Of a stretch of 16,619 nt of DNA, positions 7,812 through 13,772 are shown piece by piece. Both the position numbers and the translations under genes were made by a program. Positions within the stretch are counted from its first letter, which is position 1, and every line of letters starts with the position of its first letter. The stretch is taken from assembly GCA_031401815.1 (NCBI GenBank), contig JANNRW010000075.1, positions 1 to 16,619 of the forward strand. Reading direction: 5' to 3'. Below the pieces are notes generated by a model. The model worked only from the letters and a program-made list of their open reading frames with translations, made no database searches and was not told where the DNA came from. Source of the stretch: JANNRW01 sp031401815. GTDB taxonomy: Bacteria; Desulfobacterota; Desulfuromonadia; Geobacterales; DSM-12255.

Positions 7812-7827
7812 TGATATAGTTATATCA
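7812..7827. promoter_or_regulatory. AT-rich palindrome TGATATA-GT-TATATCA
   Basis: A 7-bp inverted repeat with a two-base centre lies four bases after TTGACA (7803-7808). No well-spaced -10 follows that box, so a classical promoter is uncertain. The site could be an operator for a transcript running toward the terminator at 7927. Confidence 0.3.
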
Positions 7828-7970
7828 AAGTTAATTCGGGTAAGCGCAGGGGATGTAGAGGTCGCTCGTCAAGAGTGGCAGCCCGTATGGGTGGGATCCT
7901 CGACTCCTGGGACCCGCTGATTTCATAAGCCTTCGAGGTTACAAGCCTCGGGGGCTTTAGTTTTTATTGT
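7828..7970 (+). ncRNA. Possible small RNA ending in an intrinsic terminator
   Basis: Between the AT-rich palindrome and the plus-strand terminator is a GC-richer segment with local pairing, including CCC-GTAT-GGG, a CAGC/GCTG pair and GGGT/ACCC around GGATCCTCGACTCC. All three plus-strand frames give only short basic peptides without a clear start and ribosome-binding site. The segment matches no RNA family I can recall. The call rests on an otherwise unexplained terminator and is speculative. Confidence 0.2.
7927..7965 (+). terminator. Rho-independent terminator, plus strand
   Basis: AAGCC-TT-CGAGG pairs with CCTCG-GG-GGCTT around a seven-base loop, followed by TAGTTTTTATT. Stem, loop and T-tract are all of canonical form on the plus strand. 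The nearest plus-strand gene upstream is the antiporter ending at 6392, more than 1.5 kb away with minus-strand genes between, so its parent transcript is unidentified. Confidence 0.7.
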
Positions 7971-8033
7971 GGCAAAATCCTCCGGCTGTTGCATTGTCCA
8001 GATCATCAAACGGTTCCGTAAGTTTTTCATCCT

Positions 8034-8085
8034 TAATTGGAGTGAATTGGAGTGAATTGGAGTGAATTGGAGTTCACTCCAATTC
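8034..8085. repeat. Four tandem 10-bp repeats plus one inverted copy
   Basis: The unit (G/T)AATTGGAGT occurs four times without gaps (8034-8073), and then an exact inverted copy, ACTCCAATTC, follows after two bases (8076-8085). The stop codon of the third AlbA_2 gene (TGA at 8074-8076) sits between the direct array and the inverted copy. A ten-base period places all copies on one face of the helix, as in iterated protein-binding sites. The last two codons of the gene (TTG GAG) come from the repeat unit. Confidence 0.85.
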
Positions 8086-9495
8086 ATTGCCAATCTGATT
8101 CACAAAAAACCAGTACGCTCCTCGTCCATGCCCACGTGGTACCACGAGACCGAGTCTTTTGAGCATTGCCAGATCTTCCTTGATTTCCCACTCAGGACGA
8201 TCGGAAGACAAACGTGAGCAGATCTCTCGAAGCGCCATGCCAGAGAGGTTTGATTCAAGTAGTGCAAGAACGCGCTGCTGCTCCTCACTGAGATTATGAG
8301 CGACGCGTTGCGGCGGCAGGTATCTGCTTGGCCGCATCCGTACAGTAACACATCCACCGACATCCTCAATCTCTGGCTTAGGTAGACCCGCTTGCTGCAC
8401 CAGTTCGACGATTTTCAAAGTTCCTCGCCCCCACGACTCGATGATGCCCCGACGATAGAAAACCCGGGCAATAAGCGGATTCCATGGCAAAGATTCATGA
8501 GGCTGATAAAGCGCTTCCGCCGTTAGCCCGAAATGCAGGTTTCCGGAAGAAGTCACCTCAAGGCGATCATCGTAAATCCCCACTGCAACCGATCCACCGC
8601 CTATACTGTAGTCACGGTGACAGAAGGCGTTTGCCAGAGCCTCGCGGAGTGCGCTCGGTGGATACAGTGGATCATCGACACGTTCGAAAAGCCCCGGCAG
8701 AACACGCCCCGCAACCGGCAAGCTCTCCCGGAGAAAACGCTCGGCCAGAAGCAATAATTGAAAGGTATTACCGTGAAATTGGCGATTATCGAGAAACTCA
8801 GTCCGGTCAATTCCGCGAAAACGGGCAACTCTCAAGAGACATTGCGGGAAATCTGCTTCAAGAGCGTCAGCTCGTCCGAACAAGACAACAGCGGCACGCA
8901 AAAGCACTCCGTCTCTCATAAGGCCGAGACCCCTGAGCAACTCCACGGGATCGCGGGTTCCGGGATCCTCCATCCGACCACGCCGAATTCCCTCCTCGAC
9001 GGTTCTTGTCAGTTCTGCAATATCGAGATCAGCAACCGTCCATCTCTCTGCCAACTGATTTTCCCACCGGGTCTCGCCATGGAGCCGCTCCAGGAGCATC
9101 CGGTTATACTCATCCCTGGACATGGCAAGGTTGGTATTGCCGACACGTCGATAGCCATGACCTTTATAGGTGTATGGCCGGACAGGTCCCTGGGACACCG
9201 TCACCACAAGCAGTTCACGGCCATCCCCAACCGCAAGACGGTCAATCGTCGGAAATGCCGGAGGGTCAAGCTCCTTGATTTCCCGGGCAATCTCTTCAAT
9301 GGTGTGATCACTTACCTGTTGTCCGATGATCTGCCCAGCCGGTGACACGCCGAACACCACCCGCCCGCCCCGATGGTTGAGCATGGCGCACAGAGTCCGT
9401 ACGGCTTCGCGTCGTTCGCTTGTCGTACGCTTGAATTCCACGGTTTCTGATTCACCGGAAGTGGCCCATTGCCTTATTTGTTCCACTTTGATCAT
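8074..9495 (-). CDS. AlbA_2 (Schlafen-like) / GHKL-ATPase protein 1 with winged-helix tail
   Basis: This 473-residue cytoplasmic protein belongs to the family often annotated as ATP-binding or RecG-like. Residues about 13-130 form an AlbA_2 nucleic-acid-binding domain (GESETVEFKRT at 14-24, MLNHRGGRVVFGV at 38-50). Residues about 200-365 form a GHKL-type ATPase (HATPase_c_4) with the N-box REALANAFCHRDYS (284-297), DDRLEVTSSG and the glycine loop ESWGRGTLKI. Residues 400-465 form a winged helix. Length is typical. The start overlaps the previous mini-ORF by ATGA, and GGGGCGG lies about nine bases upstream. Such proteins are predicted to regulate or process nucleic acids, and some lie in defence loci; the target is unknown. 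It resembles the AlbA_2 gene at 12378 more than the one at 10282. Confidence 0.87.
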   Translation of the reverse strand: MIKVEQIRQWATSGESETVEFKRTTSERREAVRTLCAMLNHRGGRVVFGVSPAGQIIGQQVSDHTIEEIAREIKELDPPAFPTIDRLAVGDGRELLVVTVSQGPVRPYTYKGHGYRRVGNTNLAMSRDEYNRMLLERLHGETRWENQLAERWTVADLDIAELTRTVEEGIRRGRMEDPGTRDPVELLRGLGLMRDGVLLRAAVVLFGRADALEADFPQCLLRVARFRGIDRTEFLDNRQFHGNTFQLLLLAERFLRESLPVAGRVLPGLFERVDDPLYPPSALREALANAFCHRDYSIGGGSVAVGIYDDRLEVTSSGNLHFGLTAEALYQPHESLPWNPLIARVFYRRGIIESWGRGTLKIVELVQQAGLPKPEIEDVGGCVTVRMRPSRYLPPQRVAHNLSEEQQRVLALLESNLSGMALREICSRLSSDRPEWEIKEDLAMLKRLGLVVPRGHGRGAYWFFVNQIGNELE

Positions 9496-9602
9496 AAAGC
9501 CGCCCCGTTTTTTTCTCCCCGCACCGGTCTAATGACGACGCTGATATTGGCTTCTTCCATCTTCACCTTCGGTTCGAGAAGGAAGAGGGTGATGTCACTC
9601 AT
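9492..9602 (-). CDS. 36-residue mini-ORF upstream of AlbA_2 gene 1
   Basis: This short ORF begins MSDITLFLLEPKVKMEEA and ends RGEKNGAAL. GGGGAGG lies about nine bases before its ATG. It overlaps the preceding 25-codon ORF by eight bases (ATGAGTGA) and the following AlbA_2 start by four (ATGA). No homologue is recognised. It may be a real small protein, the retained N-terminus of a deleted gene, or a translational relay. Confidence 0.4.
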   Translation of the reverse strand: MSDITLFLLEPKVKMEEANISVVIRPVRGEKNGAAL

Positions 9603-9672
9603 CGGCGTCCGCCTCCCCGCCGTTCAAACCCATGCGGTATTTGATATCGTAGTTGATGAATCTCTCTCTCAT
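9595..9672 (-). CDS. 25-residue mini-ORF after methyltransferase tail A
   Basis: This short ORF begins MRERFINYDIKYRMG and ends in an acidic EADADE. Its ATG overlaps the tail A stop (ATGA), and the last codons of tail A supply GGAGGGG as its Shine-Dalgarno sequence. It runs into the 36-residue ORF with an eight-base overlap. Nothing in it is recognised; remnant and relay are both possible. Confidence 0.35.
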   Translation of the reverse strand: MRERFINYDIKYRMGLNGGEADADE

Positions 9673-10001
9673 TTCTTCCCCTCCACCAAAACAATCTCCT
9701 CTTCCGTCAGGCCGTAAAGAGCGTAGATGAGGCGATCTATTTCGGCTTCCAGGGCGGGGATGTCGGTGGTTTGAAGGTTTTGTAGGGGCGCATCCTTGTG
9801 ATCGCCCTGTTCGGATTTGCCCCCATGCTTGTCATTGCCACCCAGAGGCGGGCGAACACAAGGTATCGCCCCTACGTGAATCTGTTTCTTCGCCGCCAGA
9901 ATCTGCTCCACCAGAGCCACAATCGGGGCCTGTTTTTCCGGCGGGACGTCAAGGATGGGGAGTCTGCTCTGTCGGGTACATTTTACAATTGCATCATTCA
10001 T
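9669..10001 (-). CDS. Free-standing C-terminal tail of an Eco57I/TaqI-like methyltransferase (tail A)
   Basis: This 110-residue ORF corresponds only to the extreme C-terminus of type IIG-like DNA methyltransferases (the end of the TaqI_C/specificity region). It contains RQSRLPILDVPPEKQAPIV, then VEQILAAKK and DIPALEAEIDRL followed by YALYGLTEEEIV. No catalytic motif is present, so it cannot methylate DNA alone. Between AAKK and DIPALEAE about 35 extra residues (GAIPCVRPPLGG and following) come from an inserted repeat element that keeps the frame. It is closest to tail B, sharing the N-terminal pattern M-x-DAI-x-K-x-x-RQSRLPI. It is probably a decayed or duplicated 3' fragment; whether it is translated as a functional subunit is unknown. 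Confidence 0.7.
   Translation of the reverse strand: MNDAIVKCTRQSRLPILDVPPEKQAPIVALVEQILAAKKQIHVGAIPCVRPPLGGNDKHGGKSEQGDHKDAPLQNLQTTDIPALEAEIDRLIYALYGLTEEEIVLVEGKK
9781..9876. mobile_element. MITE-like short inverted-repeat element inside tail A
   Basis: GTAGGGGCG at the left and CGCCCCTAC at the right are exact inverted ends of a roughly 95-bp element with the internal block AGGCGGGCGAACACAAGG. The element contains no gene and lies wholly within tail A, adding 32 in-frame codons. The end motif is of a kind I recall as multicopy in Geobacter-like genomes; this was not searched. Confidence 0.65.
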
Positions 10002-10029
10002 ATCGATATGCTTTCATGTCCTTAACTCA

Positions 10030-10145
10030 TCCGCCATGCGTGGAAGGAGCTACGCCCCCGTTACGGCGGGGACGTCATCTTTCAGCTTTTCCACCACGAG
10101 TGGAAGTAGTAACGATGCCGCCCTCAAAAGCGGCATCAGCTTTTT
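10030..10145. repeat. Cluster of hairpins, possibly two degenerate tandem units
   Basis: Four short inverted repeats follow each other: an imperfect TCC-GCCATGCGT-GGA (10030), CCCCG-TTA-CGGCGGGG (about 10055-10071), TTCCAC-CACGA-GTGGAA (10089-10105) and GATGCCGC-8-GCGGCATC (10114-10137). The last is followed on the plus strand by AGCTTTTT. The order GTGGAAGnAG, then ACG, hairpin, AGCTTTT recurs twice, which suggests two decayed copies of a unit of about 60 bases. Part of it is also open on the minus strand. Origin unknown. Confidence 0.45.
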
Positions 10146-10185
10146 CTGAGGGAACTATTGAACCTTTATTTGACCGCCCCATCAT
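10075..10185 (-). CDS. 36-residue mini-ORF behind repeat copy 3, doubtful
   Basis: This open frame begins MMGRSNKGSIVPSEK and ends RGGKAER. Its ATG lies 16 bases after the minus-strand end of a 25-bp repeat, another copy of which directly abuts the start codon of AlbA_2 gene 2. It has no strong Shine-Dalgarno sequence and no recognised relative, and it overlaps the hairpin cluster. It could be the N-terminus of a lost gene or chance. Confidence 0.2.
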   Translation of the reverse strand: MMGRSNKGSIVPSEKADAAFEGGIVTTSTRGGKAER

Positions 10186-10201
10186 CAAACAATCAATCGA
10201 C

Positions 10202-10226
10202 TTTCCGTTTTCTAGTTAAGCAAAAA
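10202..10226. repeat. 25-bp dispersed repeat, copy 3
   Basis: This copy starts TTTCCGTTTTC and ends AGTTAAGCAAAAA, differing from copies 1 and 2 at one base (C to T at position 12). It lies 56 bases beyond the 3' end of AlbA_2 gene 2, so with copy 1 it brackets that gene as direct repeats. Confidence 0.85.
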
Positions 10227-10281
10227 AGCACAATAATATCAGCTTGTTTTTTGTTTTGCTCGGTTAGGAATTACGTAAAAA

Positions 10282-11745
10282 CTAGCCCCAACCGGGTATG
10301 TATTCAGCAAATTTTGTTGAAACATTGTTGGGGTCTTTGGGCTTGATCTTACCCTGTGCCAAAGCCTCTTTTATGACCAAGGAAACCTGCGGCCTTTGCT
10401 TTTCGTGCATTTTGAACCGTTCTCTAAGGCTGGTATTGGTCATGCCGCCACTGGAGTAATATTTAATAATGCTATGCTGGTAACAGGCTTCAATCCTCTC
10501 CATTGGCGTCAATTCGGCGAATGTCTTTGGACTGTACAGGGTGACTCTGAAGGAATTCTCCAGTTCTTCAAATTTCAAGGGGGGCAAGCCGTACAATTCT
10601 ATGGCTGCAACGGCTTTTTCAAACCCAGAACCCCGTTCCTCACAAATATTGTATCGGCGAAAGGCTGCCGCCAATATCTCATTTCTCGATTCTGGCGTGG
10701 TTCTGATCAAACGGTCGATTTTCTTGGATGGCAACAGCTTGCCTGGGTTTGATATTTCTATACGATCGGCAAAGATTTCAATCATTGGCCCCGAACCACG
10801 GATACTGAAATCCTGATGAATGAGTGCATTAGCAACCAACTCCCTGATGGCTATTTCAGGGTAGACAGTAGTTTCTGCCCGCAACGCATTTCTTATGATC
10901 TCACTGCTTGGCAGCATCGCCTTGATAAAAGTAATGAGTCCTTCAAAACCGATGGCATATCCCTTTGAACCGGGGAATTCCTTTTCAGCTTCCAGCTTGT
11001 TGATACCTTTGTACTTTATGAGCCGAATGCTCTTACGAGCCAGGCCGTCAAAATCTTTCAGATTCTGCGCTGCTGCCAAAGCGCCGAAATTGGTGATGTA
11101 ATAACCTGCTCCGTCCACCTCATAAAGCATCTTCTCATCTTTCATCCATTGCAGTACTTCATTATTTGATTGCGGGACAGGTTTGCCCAATAGTTTGTAA
11201 ATGCTGCGATAGTCCAGAATATCCAGTGTTTCTGGCGGCAGCTTGAGCTTGGAGGCGTGCAACTCTTCATATTGTGGGGTTTTGCTGTTCAGCATCAACC
11301 CGCCTATCTCCTGCCGTGATGCTTTTCTTGTACTCCCGCCGCTGCGGATGTAGGCGTCTTCCATGGTCCCGGCTTTAAGATGAACCGGCTTAACGGCGCT
11401 CTCCCGAATATGGACAAACAACAAGGAAACGTCCTGATAGTTTTCAATGGCATGGTCAATGGTAACAACCGGGTTCAGTGAATCCCGGCAAAGGTTACCC
11501 AGCCGTTGCACAATATTTTCAGCAGTCTGCTGATTAACGCCAACGAGTCGATGGGGCTTATCTTCAATACCGAAGACCATGAAGCCGCCCCCCGGTTGAT
11601 TGGCGAATGCCGACAGATGCCTGGAAAGCTTGACCTTGTCCGGTGAAATCTCTTCCTTCCAATCCAGTTCATTCAGCTCTTGCGGAATGGGGTTAAGGCT
11701 GTGGTCAAGAAAATCCAGTGCCTTCTGTATCCAGTTTTTGATCAT
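10282..11745 (-). CDS. AlbA_2 (Schlafen-like) / GHKL-ATPase protein 2, divergent subfamily
   Basis: This 487-residue protein has the same architecture as AlbA_2 protein 1 but is clearly diverged. The N-terminal AlbA_2 domain contains ELNELDWKEEIS, then FANQPGGGFMVFGI and AYIRSGGSTRKAS. The GHKL ATPase follows at about residues 290-390 with the N-box AIRELVANALIHQDFS (near 300-314), ADRIEISNPGKL and a glycine loop ICEERGSGFEKA. A C-terminal helical region of about 80 residues follows. The ATG giving MIKNWIQK is preferred because it matches the MIK start of protein 1 and has GGAAAACGGAA just upstream; an earlier in-frame ATG lies within the 25-bp repeat and would add seven residues. Nucleic-acid-linked regulation or defence is inferred from the family. 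Confidence 0.83.
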   Translation of the reverse strand: MIKNWIQKALDFLDHSLNPIPQELNELDWKEEISPDKVKLSRHLSAFANQPGGGFMVFGIEDKPHRLVGVNQQTAENIVQRLGNLCRDSLNPVVTIDHAIENYQDVSLLFVHIRESAVKPVHLKAGTMEDAYIRSGGSTRKASRQEIGGLMLNSKTPQYEELHASKLKLPPETLDILDYRSIYKLLGKPVPQSNNEVLQWMKDEKMLYEVDGAGYYITNFGALAAAQNLKDFDGLARKSIRLIKYKGINKLEAEKEFPGSKGYAIGFEGLITFIKAMLPSSEIIRNALRAETTVYPEIAIRELVANALIHQDFSIRGSGPMIEIFADRIEISNPGKLLPSKKIDRLIRTTPESRNEILAAAFRRYNICEERGSGFEKAVAAIELYGLPPLKFEELENSFRVTLYSPKTFAELTPMERIEACYQHSIIKYYSSGGMTNTSLRERFKMHEKQRPQVSLVIKEALAQGKIKPKDPNNVSTKFAEYIPGWG

Positions 11746-11769
11746 TTCCGTTTTCCAGTTAAGCAAAAA
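11745..11769. repeat. 25-bp dispersed repeat, copy 1
   Basis: Begins TTTCCGTTTTCC and ends AGTTAAGCAAAAA. On the minus strand it ends exactly at the start codon of AlbA_2 gene 2 and supplies its GGAAAACGGAA leader. It is identical over 25 bases to copy 2, 55 bases further upstream of the gene. Confidence 0.88.
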
Positions 11770-11799
11770 TGATATTTAATAACGAAGCGTTACGGTATT

Positions 11800-11824
11800 T
11801 TTCCGTTTTCCAGTTAAGCAAAAA
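11800..11824. repeat. 25-bp dispersed repeat, copy 2
   Basis: Exact duplicate of copy 1, located in the leader between tail B and AlbA_2 gene 2. The 30 bases between the two copies contain GTAACGCTTCGTTAT, which has a short palindrome (AACG-CTT-CGTT). Confidence 0.88.
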
Positions 11825-11846
11825 CACAGCACCTAAGACCTGAAAC

Positions 11847-12185
11847 TCATGCTTTTTCCACAACAGCAATCTCCTCATCCGTCAGGCCGTAGAGGGCGTA
11901 GACGAGTCGGTCTATCTCGGCTTCGAGGGCGGGGATGTCGGGTTGGGGTTCATGTAGGGGCGCATGGCATGCGCCCTTGTCGGCATTGCCACTAGAATTG
12001 GCAATACCACCACCATTGGTATCGCCACCCAAAGGCGGGCGAACGCAATTCGCCCCTACAGTATTATGTTTCTTCGCCGCCAGAATCTGCTCCACCAGCG
12101 CCACAATCGGGGCCTGTTTTTCCGGCAGGACGTCGGGGATAGGGAGTCTACTCTGTCGAGAATGTTTATCGATTGCATCAATCAT
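11847..12185 (-). CDS. Free-standing C-terminal tail of an Eco57I/TaqI-like methyltransferase (tail B)
   Basis: This 112-residue ORF is the sister of tail A: MIDAIDKHSRQSRLPIPDV, then VEQILAAKK, a 36-codon in-frame insertion, and DIPALEAEIDRLVYALYG, ending DEEIAVVEKA. The start is placed at MIDAID because it aligns with MNDAIV of tail A and overlaps the stop of a 22-codon open frame (12178-12246, starting MGNETETN) by eight bases, as in tail A. An ATG nine bases earlier is also in frame. It lacks any methyltransferase catalytic motif. Unlike tails A and C, its last codons do not form a GAGGGGA ribosome-binding site, and no coupled gene follows; AlbA_2 gene 2 starts about 100 bases later behind the 25-bp repeats. 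Confidence 0.7.
   Translation of the reverse strand: MIDAIDKHSRQSRLPIPDVLPEKQAPIVALVEQILAAKKHNTVGANCVRPPLGGDTNGGGIANSSGNADKGACHAPLHEPQPDIPALEAEIDRLVYALYGLTDEEIAVVEKA
11953..12060. mobile_element. MITE-like short inverted-repeat element inside tail B
   Basis: TGTAGGGGCG and CGCCCCTACA are perfect 10-bp inverted ends of a 108-bp element. The interior shares CGCCACCCAAAGGCGGGCGA with the element in tail A (one or two differences) but is otherwise different and longer. It sits at the same place in the tail reading frame as the other element and adds exactly 36 codons. Confidence 0.7.
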
Positions 12186-12252
12186 CTTTACCATCAGAAG
12201 CGGTCATTTTCAAACCGTGACAATTTGTCTCGGTTTCATTCCCCATCTAATA

Positions 12253-12375
12253 CGGCATATTCCGGTCTTTCTCGGCAACCTCCATTCTTGCCGCATTGTG
12301 CCGGTATCAATCTAGCACCAATCCGGCATTTATCGGCACTATGCGGCACACTAAGCAGGTGCCGGATTGTGCCGC
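12253..12375. repeat. Cluster of nine TGCCG/CGGCA units
   Basis: In about 125 bases downstream of AlbA_2 gene 3 there are nine TGCCG or CGGCA pentamers in both orientations. They include the related pair GCCGCATTGTGCCGG (12291) and GCCGGATTGTGCCGC (12361) and the inverted block CGGCATTTATCGGCAC between them. CGGCAC-9-GTGCCG (12344-12364) can form a hairpin. There is no sustained open frame across it on the minus strand. It may be a decayed repetitive linker, an iterated binding region or a recombination remnant. Confidence 0.6.
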
Positions 12376-12377
12376 AT

Positions 12378-13772
12378 TCACTCCTGTTGTTTATCTGTTC
12401 TGACGTAAACGATGGAACGTCCTTTTCCCATCCTCTCCAAATACCCAGCGTCCGCAAGCTCAACAAGATCCGTCCTTGCCCTTCTCTCCTGAATTTTGCC
12501 GGCTACGTGCTGGAAATAATCACGTGGCGAGACCTGCTCACTTTGTCGAATTCCATTGAGCAATTCCAACTGACGTACATTAAGAGTAAAGACTCTCTCA
12601 ACTTTTGACGCTTTCAGCCTAATGGTTAAAGCGATCCCCCCGCTTTTTATTTTCCATTCCGGTTCTGGAAGACCATTTTCCAGACATTCATTGATAATTC
12701 GCTGAGTGCCGCTTCCCATTTGTTCAACAAGCCCTCGTAGAAACAAGACATAGGCAATATCAGGGTTATGTGGACGGGATGTGTGTCCTTTTTTCAGATC
12801 ATCAATGGTCAAGCCTTCCGGCAGAACGCCGGAGTTCCAAATTTCTACCTGTTCGTCAGTGATGCGGACCGACATTCCACCATCAAAGCTTGCGTAGTCT
12901 CGGTGTACCAAAGCGTTGAGAAGCCCCTCTCGAATAGCGGCCATCGGATAGGCTGGTGAGTCTTTTCTTATTAATCCGCTTTTAGGCATTTCAGACCGTA
13001 TCGGAATATTCTGCTGAATAAACCCTATTACATTCTCTAGCAGAGCGAATAGATGCCCTTCAAAGATGCGGTTATCAATAAAGTCGGTAGATTTCTCTGT
13101 TTTGAGTCGGGACGTTCTGACGCGGATTTGCGGATATCGTCGAGAAGGCGAATTCCCGAAGAGGATCAACGCACTATTGAAAATTGACCCCCCTGCGGAA
13201 AGATAAAATTTTTCGAGGATTGCATAGAGATCTTTCTGCTCAAGGTCTCTGACAAGGCGGTTATTCCGGGCTTCTTGTGCAGTACGTAAAATTTCATCCT
13301 TATCAAGATCAGCTACATCAAAACCAAACACAGGCAAACGCTCCCAAGGTGTCCATGAAGAGCTTCTCTGTTCGATAAGGACATTAATTTCGCTGCCAGT
13401 CGCGACCACTGAACTTGTGCCACGGCGTACAAAAATACGGTCGGCATGGATATATGGTTTTTCCATTCCCTGTGGCACTTCAATGAGAATGATTTTTTTT
13501 CGGTCAAGTTCCTCAATCTGTACTGAAAAAGGTGCTCTGGGAGTAATTTTGTCAATCAGTTCCATCTTTATCTTGTCAATTTGTTGGGCAGCATCTTTAA
13601 TGCCTGATACTCTTCCATTGTCATCGACCCCCAAAATGAGAGTACCGCCCTGAGCATTGAGAAAGGCGCATACATTTTGCCCAACGACATCCATAGTGGG
13701 CACGCTCGACTTGAACTCAACGCGCTCAGATTCACCTGTCGCAATAATCTGCTGCAAAAGAATATTCTTCAT
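12378..13772 (-). CDS. AlbA_2 (Schlafen-like) / GHKL-ATPase protein 3
   Basis: This 464-residue protein is organised like AlbA_2 protein 1. An AlbA_2 domain occupies residues about 10-130 (ATGESERVEFKSS, FLNAQGGTLILGVDDNG, IFVRRGTSS). The GHKL ATPase has its N-box REGLLNALVHRDY at 281-293, then QVEIWNSGVLPEGLT and the glycine loop VEQMGSGTQRI at about 349-359. A winged helix covers residues about 390-460 (RARTDLVELADAGYLERMG). It overlaps the DUF4062 gene by ATGA, with AGAGGTG just before the ATG, so the two are translationally coupled and probably act together. A cytoplasmic effector or regulator role triggered through nucleic-acid binding is plausible from the family but unproven. Confidence 0.88.
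   Translation of the reverse strand: MKNILLQQIIATGESERVEFKSSVPTMDVVGQNVCAFLNAQGGTLILGVDDNGRVSGIKDAAQQIDKIKMELIDKITPRAPFSVQIEELDRKKIILIEVPQGMEKPYIHADRIFVRRGTSSVVATGSEINVLIEQRSSSWTPWERLPVFGFDVADLDKDEILRTAQEARNNRLVRDLEQKDLYAILEKFYLSAGGSIFNSALILFGNSPSRRYPQIRVRTSRLKTEKSTDFIDNRIFEGHLFALLENVIGFIQQNIPIRSEMPKSGLIRKDSPAYPMAAIREGLLNALVHRDYASFDGGMSVRITDEQVEIWNSGVLPEGLTIDDLKKGHTSRPHNPDIAYVLFLRGLVEQMGSGTQRIINECLENGLPEPEWKIKSGGIALTIRLKASKVERVFTLNVRQLELLNGIRQSEQVSPRDYFQHVAGKIQERRARTDLVELADAGYLERMGKGRSIVYVRTDKQQE

Larger units (their letters stand above)
7359..8073. other. Structured region without an intact gene
   Basis: This stretch between the SLOG-like gene and the third AlbA_2 gene has no intact gene. 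It holds one arm of the 15-bp inverted repeat, a small hairpin at 7417-7437, four alternating GCAAAC/GTTTGC units around a long hairpin (7504-7591), a decayed winged-helix tail (7581-7784, minus), an AT-rich palindrome (7812-7827), a plus-strand terminator (7927-7965) and the start of a 10-bp tandem repeat. The roughly 65 bases between the terminator and the tandem repeat show nothing recognisable. Confidence 0.6.

Noticed and set aside
7803..7831. Strong sigma-70 promoter starting with TTGACA
   Set aside because: At 16-18 bases from TTGACA there is no -10-like hexamer; TATAGT and TATATC fall only 6 and 12 bases away.
7828..7970. tRNA, tmRNA, 4.5S, GEMM riboswitch or retron msr-msd RNA
   Set aside because: No acceptor or T-arm, no GGAAGCAGC-type loop, no c-di-GMP aptamer core, no inverted a1/a2 ends and no reverse transcriptase gene in the window.
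10030..10145. Integron attC-like or CRISPR-like repeats
   Set aside because: The hairpins lack the RYYYAAC/GTTRRRY boxes of attC sites and there are no regularly spaced identical repeats with unique spacers.
10202..11824. Transposon with AlbA_2 gene 2 as cargo
   Set aside because: The 25-bp repeats are direct, not inverted, no transposase or integrase is present, and no target-site duplication was seen; a cassette remains possible but is not supported enough to annotate as a mobile element.
12236..12466. Open frame of 76 codons overlapping the end of AlbA_2 gene 3
   Set aside because: Its first part is out of frame with the convincing winged-helix end of AlbA_2 gene 3, and its remainder reads through the TGCCG repeat cluster; no start site or homology is evident.
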